DNA from: Rhodococcoides kroppenstedtii
GTDB taxonomy: Bacteria; Actinomycetota; Actinomycetes; Mycobacteriales; Mycobacteriaceae
DNA length: 64,000 bases
NCBI RefSeq assembly: GCF_900111805.1
Contig: NZ_FOJN01000003.1
Location: 248,001-312,000 of the forward strand
Direction of reading: 5' to 3'
Shown here piece after piece: positions 49,815-59,370 of this stretch. The translations under genes were made by a program, and so were the position numbers. Positions within the stretch are counted from its first letter, which is position 1; each line of letters starts with the position of its first letter. The notes beneath the pieces were generated by a model. It had not been told where the DNA came from. It worked only from the letters and a program-made list of their open reading frames with translations, and searched no databases.

Positions 49815-50189
49815 TCAGTAATGCTCGTCGTGCTCGGGACGGTCGAATCGGTCCCGGTTGGGCCGTGGCTCGAATCTCGTGGTGCCGCAGGAGCGACCGG
49901 GCCGCAGGACTACCGGAATCGCCACCGCGACGGCGACGGCGCCGACGGTGCAGACGACGGCCAGCAACACAGGCAGACGCTCTTCGCTCGATGGTTCCGT
50001 TTCGCCCAGCAAACCCCACACGTAGCCGACATACAGACACAATCCCACCAGGCTCCCGGATATCCCCGACCAGGTGATCACGCGTGCAGCGGGCCGGTCG
50101 GCGAACCGAGGTAGACCGGCGCCCGTCGCGGCCACCATCGACACGCTGAACACGGCGACAACGGACAAGACGACCTGCGCCTCGGTCAT
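49815..50189 (-). CDS. Small membrane protein
   Basis: 124 residues from ATG 50189 (GGGAG upstream). Three membrane segments: VVLSVVAVFSVSMVAATGAG, ITWSGISGSLVGLCLYVGYV and LLAVVCTVGAVAVAVAIPVV, with a charged C-terminal tail. No family recognised. Confidence 0.6.
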   Translation of the reverse strand: MTEAQVVLSVVAVFSVSMVAATGAGLPRFADRPAARVITWSGISGSLVGLCLYVGYVWGLLGETEPSSEERLPVLLAVVCTVGAVAVAVAIPVVLRPGRSCGTTRFEPRPNRDRFDRPEHDEHY

Positions 50190-50345
50190 ATCGACGACTC
50201 CCTTCTTGCCAGTCGGAGTCGAGACCGAGCAGTGACTACACACACCGGCAGTTCGATGGCGTTGAATGCAGCTCCGAGAGGTGTGGCCCGCAGAGATGGT
50301 CGACAACGGCAGCGGTGCACGAGTGAGATCGGCATCGATGTCGGC

Positions 50346-51728
50346 TCACAAATTCCGTCGAGTGTGCGGAAGGACCCGCTTCATCATCGATCGTGCCGCG
50401 GCGACCACCGTTGCCCGGTCGTGGGTGAGAACGAAGTCGAAGCGACGGTCGTCGTCGTCGACACCGACGTCCCCGAGGTCGCGGGCGATCAGCGCTGCGA
50501 AGTAATGGCGCCCGACCACGGTGACGGTCCATTCGTTCGCGAAACGCTCGGTGGGGTCGAGGGCTGCGCTGCGCACTCCCGGCGCCGGCTCGTCCTCGAG
50601 CCCCACTGCGAGGGCGGCGACGAAGGGATGTTTCGCCGCCAGCTCGCCGTAGCGAGCGACCACCTCCGGCGAGAACCATCGGGCGCGCTGGATAGCCGAC
50701 AGAACCACCAGGGGTTCGGATGCGACACGTGCATGGTCCTCGAGGTGCCGCGCCAGGGTGAGCACGAACGCTTTCCGCGCCGTTACCGGGCCGATGCCGT
50801 CGAGCAGATCCGAGGGCACCTGCGGGACGGCCACGTCGGGTGCCGGGCGGCCCGGCCGGAGGGGGAACGGTGTCGAGGCTGGGCGGCTCGGCCGTGCCGA
50901 TCGGCCCACCTGCTTCGCGGTGCCCCAAAACCGGGTCGGTACAAGCGGGAGGGGGCCCGGCTTCCCCAGGAGCCAGCCCTGCCCGAGGGTCGCGCCCAAC
51001 GCGTGGGCGCGGGCGAGGTGTTCGGCGTCCTCGACGCCCTCGGCGAGGATGGTCGCCCCGGTGAATTCGGCGTGCGCGAGCACCGCGGCGATCAAGCGGA
51101 CCTGCCCGGGGTCGGGGTCGGACTGCACCAACACGCGGTCGAGTTTGATGATGTCCGGGGCGACGAAGTCGAGCATGGTCACCGTGGCGTCGTTGGATCC
51201 GACGTCGTCGAGAGCGACCGAGCACCCGAGTCGCCGGGCTGCCTCGACCACTGCAAGCAATGTGGCGGGATCGGAAAGCAGCGCCCGCTCGGTCAGTTCG
51301 ATCACCACGTTGATCGGCCATTCGAAGCCGTCGAGTGTTCTGCGGGCGTAGTCGGGGATGAGGGGGCCGTTGTGTGGCTCGACGTTGACGAACACACTGT
51401 GCGCCGTCGTCAGACCGGCGTCGGCGGCGCCGGCGAGGGCGGCAAGCCGGCACGCCCAGTCGAGTTCTGGAAGAACGCCGCGGGCCGCGGCGGAGGAGAA
51501 CACCTGGCCGACGTCCACGTCGGGCACGGTGGGCCACCGCGCCAGCGCTTCGAAGCCCACCACCTCACCGGTGTTCAGAGCCACGATCGGCTGGTAGACC
51601 GAACGCACCGACCACACCTCGGCGAGAACCGCCTCGACCGCCGACCCGGAGGTGTCGATCGCCGCTCGTTTCGAGTCCGCGACGCTTTCGCCCGGGCCGT
51701 GGGGACGGCGTCCATCGTCCGGCAGCAC
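50346..51728 (-). CDS. EAL-DICT protein, likely c-di-GMP phosphodiesterase
   Basis: About 460 residues from GTG 51728 (GGAAGGGGG upstream); the frame is open to 51887. The EAL domain (about 45-290) keeps the key residues: FEALAR, the asparagine in VFVNVEP, IELTER, LDDVGSND, IIKLDR, AEGVED and GQGWLLG, so it should be an active phosphodiesterase. The C-terminal part is a DICT-type sensory domain (FVLTLARHLEDHARV to FANEWTVTVVGRHYFAALIA). This pairing is known in actinobacteria. The signal is unknown; DICT is proposed to sense light or redox-related input. Confidence 0.85.
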   Translation of the reverse strand: MLPDDGRRPHGPGESVADSKRAAIDTSGSAVEAVLAEVWSVRSVYQPIVALNTGEVVGFEALARWPTVPDVDVGQVFSSAAARGVLPELDWACRLAALAGAADAGLTTAHSVFVNVEPHNGPLIPDYARRTLDGFEWPINVVIELTERALLSDPATLLAVVEAARRLGCSVALDDVGSNDATVTMLDFVAPDIIKLDRVLVQSDPDPGQVRLIAAVLAHAEFTGATILAEGVEDAEHLARAHALGATLGQGWLLGKPGPLPLVPTRFWGTAKQVGRSARPSRPASTPFPLRPGRPAPDVAVPQVPSDLLDGIGPVTARKAFVLTLARHLEDHARVASEPLVVLSAIQRARWFSPEVVARYGELAAKHPFVAALAVGLEDEPAPGVRSAALDPTERFANEWTVTVVGRHYFAALIARDLGDVGVDDDDRRFDFVLTHDRATVVAAARSMMKRVLPHTRRNL

Positions 51729-51887
51729 ACGGCCCCCTTCCCGGGCGGACCCGCACGTGAGATTCGCCGCCGCACCGGGACGGGCGGCCTCTCCTTCCAC
51801 CGTACGGTGTCTTTGCAAGGGTGGAACGGGCGATACACGAGACTGCGGGAAGGTTCCTCGGAAAGGCGGGAAACCGGCGAAGGACAC

Positions 51888-52291
51888 TATTCATAAGCAC
51901 CCTCACGGGATACTGACAGGGTGATTCGCTACCGCACTCGCTGCAGGGACACTTCGACGTCACGCGGCGTTTGCGGTGGCCTCTTGCGTCCGGTCGATCC
52001 GGCGGACCCTGACGGGCTCTGGCGATGCTCGGTCGATCCCGACCACGACATTCGCGGCGGAGGCAGTAAGCACGTCGCCGTCGAACGTGGCGGTTCGTAA
52101 CAATTGTGCGATAGCCGGCCGCATTCCTACCACGGTCTCCGGACGGCCGATTTTTCCACTCGATTGGATTCGGCCTCGATTGTCGAAAGCAGGCTTGCGG
52201 TTCCGCGATCGACCATTGCAGCCACTTCGTTCCGAACCAGTCGAGGCGGCTCGATCATCACGTGCGTCCTCCCTCCCAACATCACTGCGAC
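51888..52291. other. Junction downstream of fadD32 without a recognised gene
   Basis: About 400 bp between the EAL gene and the end of fadD32, where pks13 would be expected in relatives. A minus-strand GTG/ATG frame from 52262 (MIEPPRLVRNEVAAMVDRGT) runs 43 codons, and another ends at 51960 (VLTASAANVVVGIDRASPEP); neither is recognised. No tRNA or att-like direct repeat could be identified by eye. Confidence 0.4.
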
Positions 52292-54195
52292 TCACAGTGC
52301 GTCTGCCTCGGGGGCGTCGGGGAACGCGGTCTGCTGGTATCCACCGCGCAGCGTCCCCTCGATGTACGCCGCCTTGCAGGCGCGACGGGCGATCTTGCCG
52401 CTGGAGGTGCGCGGAATCGACCCCGCGGGCACCAGCAGCACGTCGCGTGCGGTGACGCCGTGGCGAGCGGAGATCGCGGCCCGCACGGTGTCGGCGATCG
52501 GCTGCGGGTCGGCCTTGCCGGCACCCGGCGCACGCTCGGCGACGTGACGAGCTGCTCGGACGCATCGCCCGGATCGCGGCTCAGACCACCCGCGCCGAAC
52601 TCGAAGACGACGTCGGGGAGCTGGTTCGCCGGCACGGCGAACGCCGCGACGAAGCCCGGACGCAGGGCCGAGCTCGACTCCTGGGCCGAGTACTCGAGGT
52701 CCTGCGGGTAGTGATTGCGACCGTCGACGATCACCAGGTCCTTCACGCGACCGGTGATGTAGAGCTCGCCGTCCACGTAGACGCCGTAGTCGCCGGTCCG
52801 CATCCAGTTCGCGTCCTCGGCGACGCCGTCGGCGTGGCTGCCCTCGGAGAGCCGGGAGACGAGCTTGTTGTGGAACGTCTCCGACGTCTCCTTGCTCCGG
52901 CCCCAGTACCCGCGTCCGATGTTCTCCCCGTGCAGCCAGATCTCACCGACGTGACCGTCGGCCACCTCGGCGGCGGCGTCGGCGTCGACGATCGCGGCCC
53001 ACTGGCTCCGCGCGACGTAGCCGCAGGATACCTGCGGAATGGCGTTGGGGGCCGACTCGTCCACGCGGACGATGCGGCCGGCGTTGAGCTCGGTGCGGTC
53101 GACGTGGATGACCTTGGCTTCGTCCGAATGCTTGGTCGAGGACACGAACAGGGTGGCCTCGGCCATGCCGTAGGACGGCTTGATGGCGGTCTTGGGCAGC
53201 CCGTACGGCGCGAAGGCGTCGTTGAACTTCTTCATCGACGTGGTGGTGACCGGCTCGCTGCCGTTGATCAGGCCGATGACGTTGGACAGGTCGAGCGTGT
53301 TGCCGTTCTTGGGCAGTCCGCGCTGCGCGGCGTGCTCGAACGCGAAGTTCGGCGCCGCGGCGAAGGTGCCCGCGCCGTCCGACACCGCAGCGAGCTCCTT
53401 GATCCAGCGCCACGGCCGCTGCACGAACGCGCGCGGGCTCATGATGGTGATGTACTTGCCGCCCAGCGCGGGCAGGATCACCGTGAGCAGGCCCATGTCG
53501 TGGAAGAGCGGCAGCCAGGTGACGCCGCGCGAGTCCTCGTTGAGCTCGATGGCGTCGACCATCTGCAGGGCGTTGACGCCGACGGCGCGGTGCGTGATCT
53601 CCACACCGGCGGGCGTCCGCGTGGACCCGGACGTGTACTGCAGGTACGCGATGTCGTCGATCGACGCGTCGGGCTCGGTCCAGCTGTCGCCCACGGTGTC
53701 CGGGATGGCGTCCACGGCGATGATGCGCGGACGCTTGGCGGCGGGCAGCGCGCGGAAGAACTGACGCACCCCGGCCGCGGAATTGGTGGCGGTGAGAATG
53801 GCCGACGGCTCGCAGTCGCCGAGCACCGCGTGCAGGCGGTCGCTGTGGCCGGGCTCGTCGGGATCGAACAGCGGAACCGCGATGGCACCGGCGTAGATGG
53901 CACCGAAGAAGGAGACGACGTAGTCCAGGCCCTGCGGTGCGAGGATCGCCACCCGGTCGCCCGGGGAGGTGACCTGCTGCAGACGGGCACCGACCGCGCG
54001 CAGACGAGCACCGAACTGCGCCCAGGTGAGCTCGTGTACCTCGCCCTCCCGCTCGCGGGAGTAGTCGATGTACCGGTAGGCGAGAGCGTCACCGTTCTCG
54101 GCGACGTTCTCTTCGACGTGGCGCACCAGCGTCAGACCCTCGCGGATCCGGATCCGGCCGGTTTCGTCGACGAAGTCGTCGAACGAGTCTTTCAT
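52292..54195 (-). CDS. fadD32: FadD32-type long-chain fatty acyl-AMP ligase, apparent -1 frameshift near 52545
   Basis: Starts at ATG 54195 (GGAGGAG upstream), [20 protein letters not shown]. It has the adenylate-forming motifs [24 protein letters not shown] and [20 protein letters not shown]. It activates the long meromycolic chain as an acyl-AMP for loading on Pks13. Near 52545 the frame changes: after GDASEQLVT it reads nonsense to 52282, while the correct C-terminus ([20 protein letters not shown], then [11 protein letters not shown]) continues in the next frame to 52292. One missing base would explain it. The gene is essential in relatives, so a sequencing error or a second intact copy is likely. 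pks13 does not follow. Confidence 0.85.
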
Positions 54196-54228
54196 CTCAT
54201 CTCCTCCGAGGCGCTGAGCACCGTGTGT

Positions 54229-54340
54229 CCGTGGCGCAGCCACACCGTCTCCACGTGGCGCCGCCACATCATGTCGCCGTGGCGCCGCCACACCATGTCT
54301 CCGTGGCGCCGCCACACCATGTCTCCGTGGCGCCGCCGAG
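54229..54340. repeat. Tandem palindromic repeats in the fadD32 leader
   Basis: A unit of about 24 bp, CCGTGGCGCCGCCACACCATGTCT, is exact at 54277-54300 and 54301-54324. Diverged copies are at 54229-54250 and 54251-54276, and a truncated one at 54325-54340. Each holds the dyad GTGGCG-C-CGCCAC. They lie 35-145 bases upstream of the fadD32 start and would form a row of hairpins in its mRNA leader. Confidence 0.85.
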
Positions 54341-54441
54341 CGAGCGCGTCGCGCGTGGTCGTACTGGGGTGGGAATGCCGACAATCGGCGCCCGACAATT
54401 GTCGACGCAGCCGACGATAGGGTACAGACCGTGCGCTCATG

Positions 54442-55431
54442 TCATTCCCCCGCCAGCAGCGGAATGACCGGCGCGAACGCTTCCATCTGAGTGGGGAAAA
54501 CGCCGACGTAGGACATGCCGGTGGCGGCGCGGACCCCGCGCACCTGCTCGGCGATCTCCTCGAACGACCCGATTGCGATGTAGGGCGAGCGCAGGACGTC
54601 CTCGACGGTCAGCTTGACGTCGACGTCCATGTTGGGCGGGAAACCGTTGTCGAGTGCACCGAGCACCATCTCCGCCGTCTGTTCCCGGTCGTCCGAGATC
54701 AGAATGGTCGTGATCGTCCAGTTCAGCTCGATGTCGGCGAAGCGGTCGCCTGCGGCGCGGCGGATGACCTCGACCCGCTCGATGCTCTTCTCCATCGTGA
54801 TCTCGGAGAGCTTGAGCTTGCCCTCCTTGGTGGTGCTGGGCACCAGCGAGATGATGTCGGCGTGCTTGGCCGCCAGAGCGAGCATGCGCGGTCCGCCGCC
54901 GCCGACGGCGATGGGCGGACGGGGGCCCTGCCGCGGACGCGGGCTGCCCTGCAACCCTCGGACCTGGTAGTGCTTGCCCTCGAAAGTGCATTCCTGGCCC
55001 CGCAGCAGCACGTCGAGAATGGTGAGCGACTCGTCGAGCTTCTCGATGCGGACACCCGGGCTCTCGTACGCGATGCCCGCCTTGTCGTACTCCTCTTTCA
55101 TCCACCCCGCGCCGATGCCGAACTCGAGCCGACCGCCCGAGATCTGATCGATGGTGGTGGCGTCCTTGGCCAGGACCGCCGGATGGCGGAAGCCGTTGGC
55201 CAGCACCGCCGTTCCGAGCCGGATCTTGTCGGTGGCCACCGCCAGCGCACCGAGCGCGGCGATCGGACCCACCTGATTGCCCAGGTGATCGGGGATCATG
55301 AAGCTGTCGTAGCCGAGTTCCTCGGCCTTCTGTGCCAGCTTCACGAAGCGACGCGCGCCGCCCTCGTCCGGGTTGCCTTCCCCGCCGGCTGCGAAGCGGA
55401 ACGGGCGCACAGGCGCAGCGGCAGCTGTCAT
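54442..55431 (-). CDS. LLM-class F420-dependent oxidoreductase
   Basis: 329 residues from ATG 55431 (MTAAAAPVRPFRFA); the frame is open to 55521. Motifs of the luciferase-like F420 group are present: AEELGYDSFMIPDHLGN, LGTAVLANGFRHPAVLAKDA, TIDQISGGRLEFGIGAGWMK and GGGGPRMLALAAKHADII. It resembles the TIGR03621 family. It lies between the cutinase gene and fadD32, an insertion into an otherwise conserved cell-envelope gene order. Substrate unknown. Confidence 0.85.
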   Translation of the reverse strand: MTAAAAPVRPFRFAAGGEGNPDEGGARRFVKLAQKAEELGYDSFMIPDHLGNQVGPIAALGALAVATDKIRLGTAVLANGFRHPAVLAKDATTIDQISGGRLEFGIGAGWMKEEYDKAGIAYESPGVRIEKLDESLTILDVLLRGQECTFEGKHYQVRGLQGSPRPRQGPRPPIAVGGGGPRMLALAAKHADIISLVPSTTKEGKLKLSEITMEKSIERVEVIRRAAGDRFADIELNWTITTILISDDREQTAEMVLGALDNGFPPNMDVDVKLTVEDVLRSPYIAIGSFEEIAEQVRGVRAATGMSYVGVFPTQMEAFAPVIPLLAGE

Positions 55432-55651
55432 TCGGTCGGGTCTCCTGTGCTGACGGTCGGGGCGCTCGGGCAGGGTCTCGCGGTGGTCCTCGCGACAGTC
55501 CCGCCGAACGGCCGAGGACACCGGGGCGAGAACCGAGGAGCCACTCTAGCCGTTACCGGCTCGAGACCAAAAGCGCCTGTGACACGCACACACGACGGTG
55601 CGGGAGACCTTGTCCTCACGCCAGTCCGTCACACGCGGATCGCGTGCCACC

Positions 55652-56638
55652 TCACGAATGGGCCGGTGTCGGCGCCGAGTCGATGAGCCCGGCAGCCCAG
55701 TCGCGTGTCCATTCGACCGCCGTCGTACCGGCGTCGTCCACGACGTACGACGCGTAGCTCCCGTGGACGGGGTTGCCGGCCGCCCCCGCGAGGGCACCGA
55801 GCGACGACGGGATGTTGCGCAGCGACATCGCCTGCGGCGGCGCGGCGCAGATGAGGTCGCCGGGCGCGCAGATGCTGTAGGTCCGATCGGCCAGGGCCCC
55901 GAAGCCACCGCGCCGCTCTCCCGTCATCGTGATGCCGGGGACGTCGAGACCGCCGAGGGCGACCTCCGCACCGACTCCGTCGACGGGTGGACCGACCTGC
56001 TGGGCACTGACACCGTCCCGTCGCCCGTCGGCGATGAGCGTGACGCCGAGGACGCGGTCGGCCGGCACCGGGCCGTCGCCGGCCCCGATCGCCGCGGCGA
56101 GGTCGCCGACGATCACCGCACCCTGCGAGAACCCGGCGAGCACGTACGACGTCAGCGGGCAGTCCGAGTAGCGCTGCGCCAGAACGTCGTTGGCCCGGGC
56201 TGCACCCTCCGAACGACTGACGTTGTACGACGCCTGCCCGTCCGGCGGGAAGGCGATGGGATTGGAGAACTGGGCGACGTACGGGACGGTGTAGACCTCG
56301 GCCCGGTTCGGCGGGAAGCGGTTCTGCAGTTCGGACGTCACCTTCAGCATCAACGACGCCGGGTTGGCAGTGGGTGCGTAGGGGTCGTCGCCCGCGTTGG
56401 ATTCCCAGGTCCCGGGGACCGACAGGACCATCACGTCGGGACACGACGCCGGCTGCGAGGTGGGCGGTGCGGCGTCGGGCTCTCCCGGACGACCACGGTC
56501 CGGCGTGGTCAGCCGGCCGGCGAGCAGGTACCAGAGCAGCAGGACGACCAGCAGCACCACCAGGACGATCGCAACCACGACGGCCAGCATCCGGAGCGGT
56601 GATCGGCGGCGGGCGGCGCCCCGCCCTCGCGACGACAC
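55652..56638 (-). CDS. Rv3802c-type cutinase-like lipase/thioesterase
   Basis: 328 residues from ATG 56638. One N-terminal membrane anchor (MLAVVVAIVLVVLLVVLLLW) leads to an exported alpha/beta-hydrolase with VMVLSVPGTWESN, nucleophile serine in AGFSQGAVIVG, aspartate/cysteine region YSICAPGDLICAAP and histidine in NPVHGSYASYV. Position beside mycolyltransferases and fadD32 matches Rv3802c (Culp6), an essential envelope lipase in mycobacteria. The DUF732 gene lies directly upstream. Confidence 0.9.
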   Translation of the reverse strand: MSSRGRGAARRRSPLRMLAVVVAIVLVVLLVVLLLWYLLAGRLTTPDRGRPGEPDAAPPTSQPASCPDVMVLSVPGTWESNAGDDPYAPTANPASLMLKVTSELQNRFPPNRAEVYTVPYVAQFSNPIAFPPDGQASYNVSRSEGAARANDVLAQRYSDCPLTSYVLAGFSQGAVIVGDLAAAIGAGDGPVPADRVLGVTLIADGRRDGVSAQQVGPPVDGVGAEVALGGLDVPGITMTGERRGGFGALADRTYSICAPGDLICAAPPQAMSLRNIPSSLGALAGAAGNPVHGSYASYVVDDAGTTAVEWTRDWAAGLIDSAPTPAHS

Positions 56639-56644
56639 GTCCGT

Positions 56645-57184
56645 CTACCCGCAGTAGGTCGACCGCGCCGCGTCGATGTACTTCTGCGCGGTGGCGGCGG
56701 CGTCCTCGGCACTGATCTCGGTGCCGCTGGCCGACGCCTCGGCGCCGACGTTGGCGGTGACGAAGGTCGAGATCTGATCCGCGGCGACGCCCTCGCTCTG
56801 CGCCGCGCAGATGTAGTTGGCGGTGCCGATCGCGATGTCGCCGTTGCCCGCGACGGTCACGCCGTCCGCACGCAGGCGGTCGAGGAACGCGTCGGAGCGT
56901 GGATCGCGCGGAACCTCGGTGGGGCCCGGGTAACCGCTGGGCACGGCCTCCTGCTCCTCGGCGGCCGCGCCGGACGAGGCGGCACCGGAGGTGGTGGTCG
57001 CGGCGCTGCTCGAGCTGGACGGGCCGGTCGAGGGCGCCTCGCTGGTCGCCTCGGCGGTCGTCGACGCGGACGGCGTGGGGGTACTGCTGGCCGACGAGTC
57101 GTCGCCGCCACAGGCGGTCAGCAGTGCCCCGGCGGCCGTCGCCAGCAGGACGGGCGCGAGGAAGGAAACGACTCTCGATGTCAC
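56645..57184 (-). CDS. DUF732 lipoprotein
   Basis: 179 residues from GTG 57184 (GAGGA upstream). Signal sequence with lipobox GALLTACGG, a Ser/Thr/Ala-rich spacer of about 75 residues, and a C-terminal DUF732 domain (DAFLDRLRADGVTVAGNGDI, ANYICAAQSEGVAADQIS) with two cysteines (C in YICAA and STYCG) likely paired. Function unknown; widely found in mycolate-forming bacteria. Its stop is seven bases before the cutinase start, so they are probably co-transcribed. Confidence 0.8.
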   Translation of the reverse strand: MTSRVVSFLAPVLLATAAGALLTACGGDDSSASSTPTPSASTTAEATSEAPSTGPSSSSSAATTTSGAASSGAAAEEQEAVPSGYPGPTEVPRDPRSDAFLDRLRADGVTVAGNGDIAIGTANYICAAQSEGVAADQISTFVTANVGAEASASGTEISAEDAAATAQKYIDAARSTYCG

Positions 57185-57320
57185 GTGCGGGTCCTCTTCG
57201 GGTCGAGACGGGTGCCGAGCGCAGCACACGCTACCGACCGGGGCTGAGAGAACTCTGTGCTCTCTCTCCGACAACCACTGTCGACTACCGACGGTCGTCG
57301 TCGCCCCGGTCGGTCGCGCG

Positions 57321-59186
57321 TCAGGGAACGATCTGGACGTTGCCGTCGCGCACGGTGACGAAGCCGTTCTGGAAGTTCTGCTGAACGCCCCCGGGAATCG
57401 GGAACTCGTCACTGGTCACGTACCCCAGCCGCCCGTTCTCGTAGCCCACGCTCTTCCACGCGTCGAAGATCGGTCCGTTGCGGATCACCCAGGCACCGGT
57501 GGCCGGCGACCAGTAGATGTTGCCGCCCTCGAACTGGGTGAAGCGGCCGTTGTCGCGCACGGCGATCTCGTTGGTGCGCGCGAAGCCGAGAGGCCCGTTC
57601 TCCCACCCGGTCTGGCCGTACTTCTCCATGATCTTCCCGAGCACCGCATGCGTGCCGGTGTCCGGCGAGAAGTACATGGCGCCGATCTCGAAGCCCTGCA
57701 CCGCACCCGGGCGGTTGGGGGTCGCGACCTCGTCGCGCAGCGGGTACCCGAGCGGTCCGCGCTCGTAGCCCTGACGCGCCCATTCGTCGAGGATCGCGCC
57801 GCGGACGGCGTGCGCGCCGGTCTGCGGCGTCCAGTAGACCATTCCGTTGCGGAAGGAGTTGTAGCGTCCGCGGCCGTCCGGCACGCCCAGTTCGCCGGAG
57901 GTCGGCATGCCGAGCACGCCGGCCGGTCCGCCGAGTCCGGAGTACGCGCCGCCGATGGCACCGGCCACCACGTGCGTCCCGCTGTCGGAGGTGAAGATGC
58001 GCCCGACGCGGAAGTCCTGCGCGCGCCCGCCGGGGACGTCGTACTCCGCCGTCAGGCAGTCACCGAGCCACCCGTTGGCGCTGGCCGCGCCCCCGATCGC
58101 GCCGCCGACCGAGCAGGCGGGCTTGTCCGCCTCGACGCCCAGCGCGGTGGCGATCTGCGGCCAGGCCTGCTTGACCTCGAACTGCCAGTAGCTCCACGCG
58201 TGCACGCCGGACGGCCGATAGTTGATGGTGGCCGGGATGCCCAGCTTCGTCAGCTTGGTGGCGAAGGTCTGGGAGGTCAGTCGCGAGAGGATCTCGAGAC
58301 CCATGCCGGCGTAGTTGGTGCTGATGCCGGGGATGTCGGACGGCTGGTCGTACGGTCCGGCGGCACCGCTGCCGCTCGAGACGTAGAGGCTGGTGCCCTT
58401 CAACTTCTCGGCGAGGACGTACGGATCGTGCTGGGCCCACAGGTCACCCGACGGCACTCCCCACATCGACCCGACGTCGAAGCCGCCAGCGTCCTGCATC
58501 GCGTAGCCGATCGCCTGCGGCATACCGAGCGTCGAGGTCGAGAGGATGCCGGAGAACGAGCCCGCGAACTTGAAGAAGCCGGGGTTGCGCGCGGCCAGCG
58601 TCATGGCCGCGGTACCGCCCATCGACAGTCCGGCGACGGCGCGGACGTCCGTCGACCGCCAGTCGCGCTCGAGGATCGGGGGGAGCTCCTTGGTCAGGAA
58701 GGTCTCCCACTTGTAGTTGCGTCCGTTGTTCTGCTCGACCCAGTCGGAGTAGAAGCTCGACTGGCCGCCGACCGGCAGGACCACGTTGACGTTCTTGTCC
58801 GCGAACCACGTCTCGGCGTCGGTCTCGGCGGTCCAGCCGTTCTCGACGTCGGTCGCGCGCATGCCGTCGAGCAGCCACAGCGTGGGGAACGACGCCCCCG
58901 GGCTGCGGTTCCAGTCCCGCGCGAGCAGGATCTGGACCTGGATCGGCACACCCATGGACGGCGAATTCACCCACACCGCGACGCGGCGATCGGTGAGCCA
59001 GTCGACGCGAGCGACGGACGCGCCGGCGTCGTTCTGCGCCCGCACGGGTGCGGCCTGCACCGGCGCGGCGGCTGCGGGCACCGCGAGGGCGGTCGTGGTC
59101 GCGCCGCCGACGAGCGGCAGCACCAGCGCCAGAGCGACCGCGGACATTCGCAGTCGGCGTCGGCCGGTCGTCCTCGGTACACGCAT
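57321..59186 (-). CDS. Mycolyltransferase (antigen 85 family) with LGFP repeats
   Basis: 621 residues from ATG 59186. A signal peptide (about 1-42) is followed by the esterase-fold mycolyltransferase domain with the nucleophile in VAGLSMGGTAAM and HAWSYWQFEVKQAWP supplying the histidine. From about residue 355 to the end come LGFP-type repeats (GVLGMPTSGELGVPDGRG, GPLGYPLRDEVATP, GPLGFARTNEIAVRDNGR, GRLGYVTSDEFPIPGG) which are thought to bind the cell wall. It transfers mycolic acids to trehalose and arabinogalactan. The long form corresponds to the wall-anchored type known in Corynebacterium and Rhodococcus. Confidence 0.92.
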   Translation of the reverse strand: MRVPRTTGRRRLRMSAVALALVLPLVGGATTTALAVPAAAAPVQAAPVRAQNDAGASVARVDWLTDRRVAVWVNSPSMGVPIQVQILLARDWNRSPGASFPTLWLLDGMRATDVENGWTAETDAETWFADKNVNVVLPVGGQSSFYSDWVEQNNGRNYKWETFLTKELPPILERDWRSTDVRAVAGLSMGGTAAMTLAARNPGFFKFAGSFSGILSTSTLGMPQAIGYAMQDAGGFDVGSMWGVPSGDLWAQHDPYVLAEKLKGTSLYVSSGSGAAGPYDQPSDIPGISTNYAGMGLEILSRLTSQTFATKLTKLGIPATINYRPSGVHAWSYWQFEVKQAWPQIATALGVEADKPACSVGGAIGGAASANGWLGDCLTAEYDVPGGRAQDFRVGRIFTSDSGTHVVAGAIGGAYSGLGGPAGVLGMPTSGELGVPDGRGRYNSFRNGMVYWTPQTGAHAVRGAILDEWARQGYERGPLGYPLRDEVATPNRPGAVQGFEIGAMYFSPDTGTHAVLGKIMEKYGQTGWENGPLGFARTNEIAVRDNGRFTQFEGGNIYWSPATGAWVIRNGPIFDAWKSVGYENGRLGYVTSDEFPIPGGVQQNFQNGFVTVRDGNVQIVP

Positions 59187-59370
59187 GGGGCTCTCTCGCT
59201 TCCTCGGGTGGCAACGCGGACGGCGGGCTCGGATCCCGGGGGACCCGGGAACAACAGCGCCGTCGGCGTGGTCGGTAGTTCCGATTTCTACACGTCGCGC
59301 GGCCTCTTTCCTGAGAGGCTCGCTGTGACGGATGGTGCGAATGTTACTCGGTGACGGGGTCCGGACAGAC

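Noticed and set aside
50232-51896. A 554-codon plus-strand frame opposite the EAL-DICT gene
   Set aside because: The minus strand encodes all EAL catalytic motifs; the plus frame has no protein-like pattern.
51960-52565. A 201-codon minus-strand frame overlapping the end of fadD32
   Set aside because: Its first half is an out-of-frame reading of fadD32; the remaining short piece has no support as a gene.
56991-59354. A 787-codon plus-strand frame opposite the LGFP mycolyltransferase
   Set aside because: It is the antisense shadow of a clear mycolyltransferase; composition is low-complexity Arg/Gly/Val and no motif is present.
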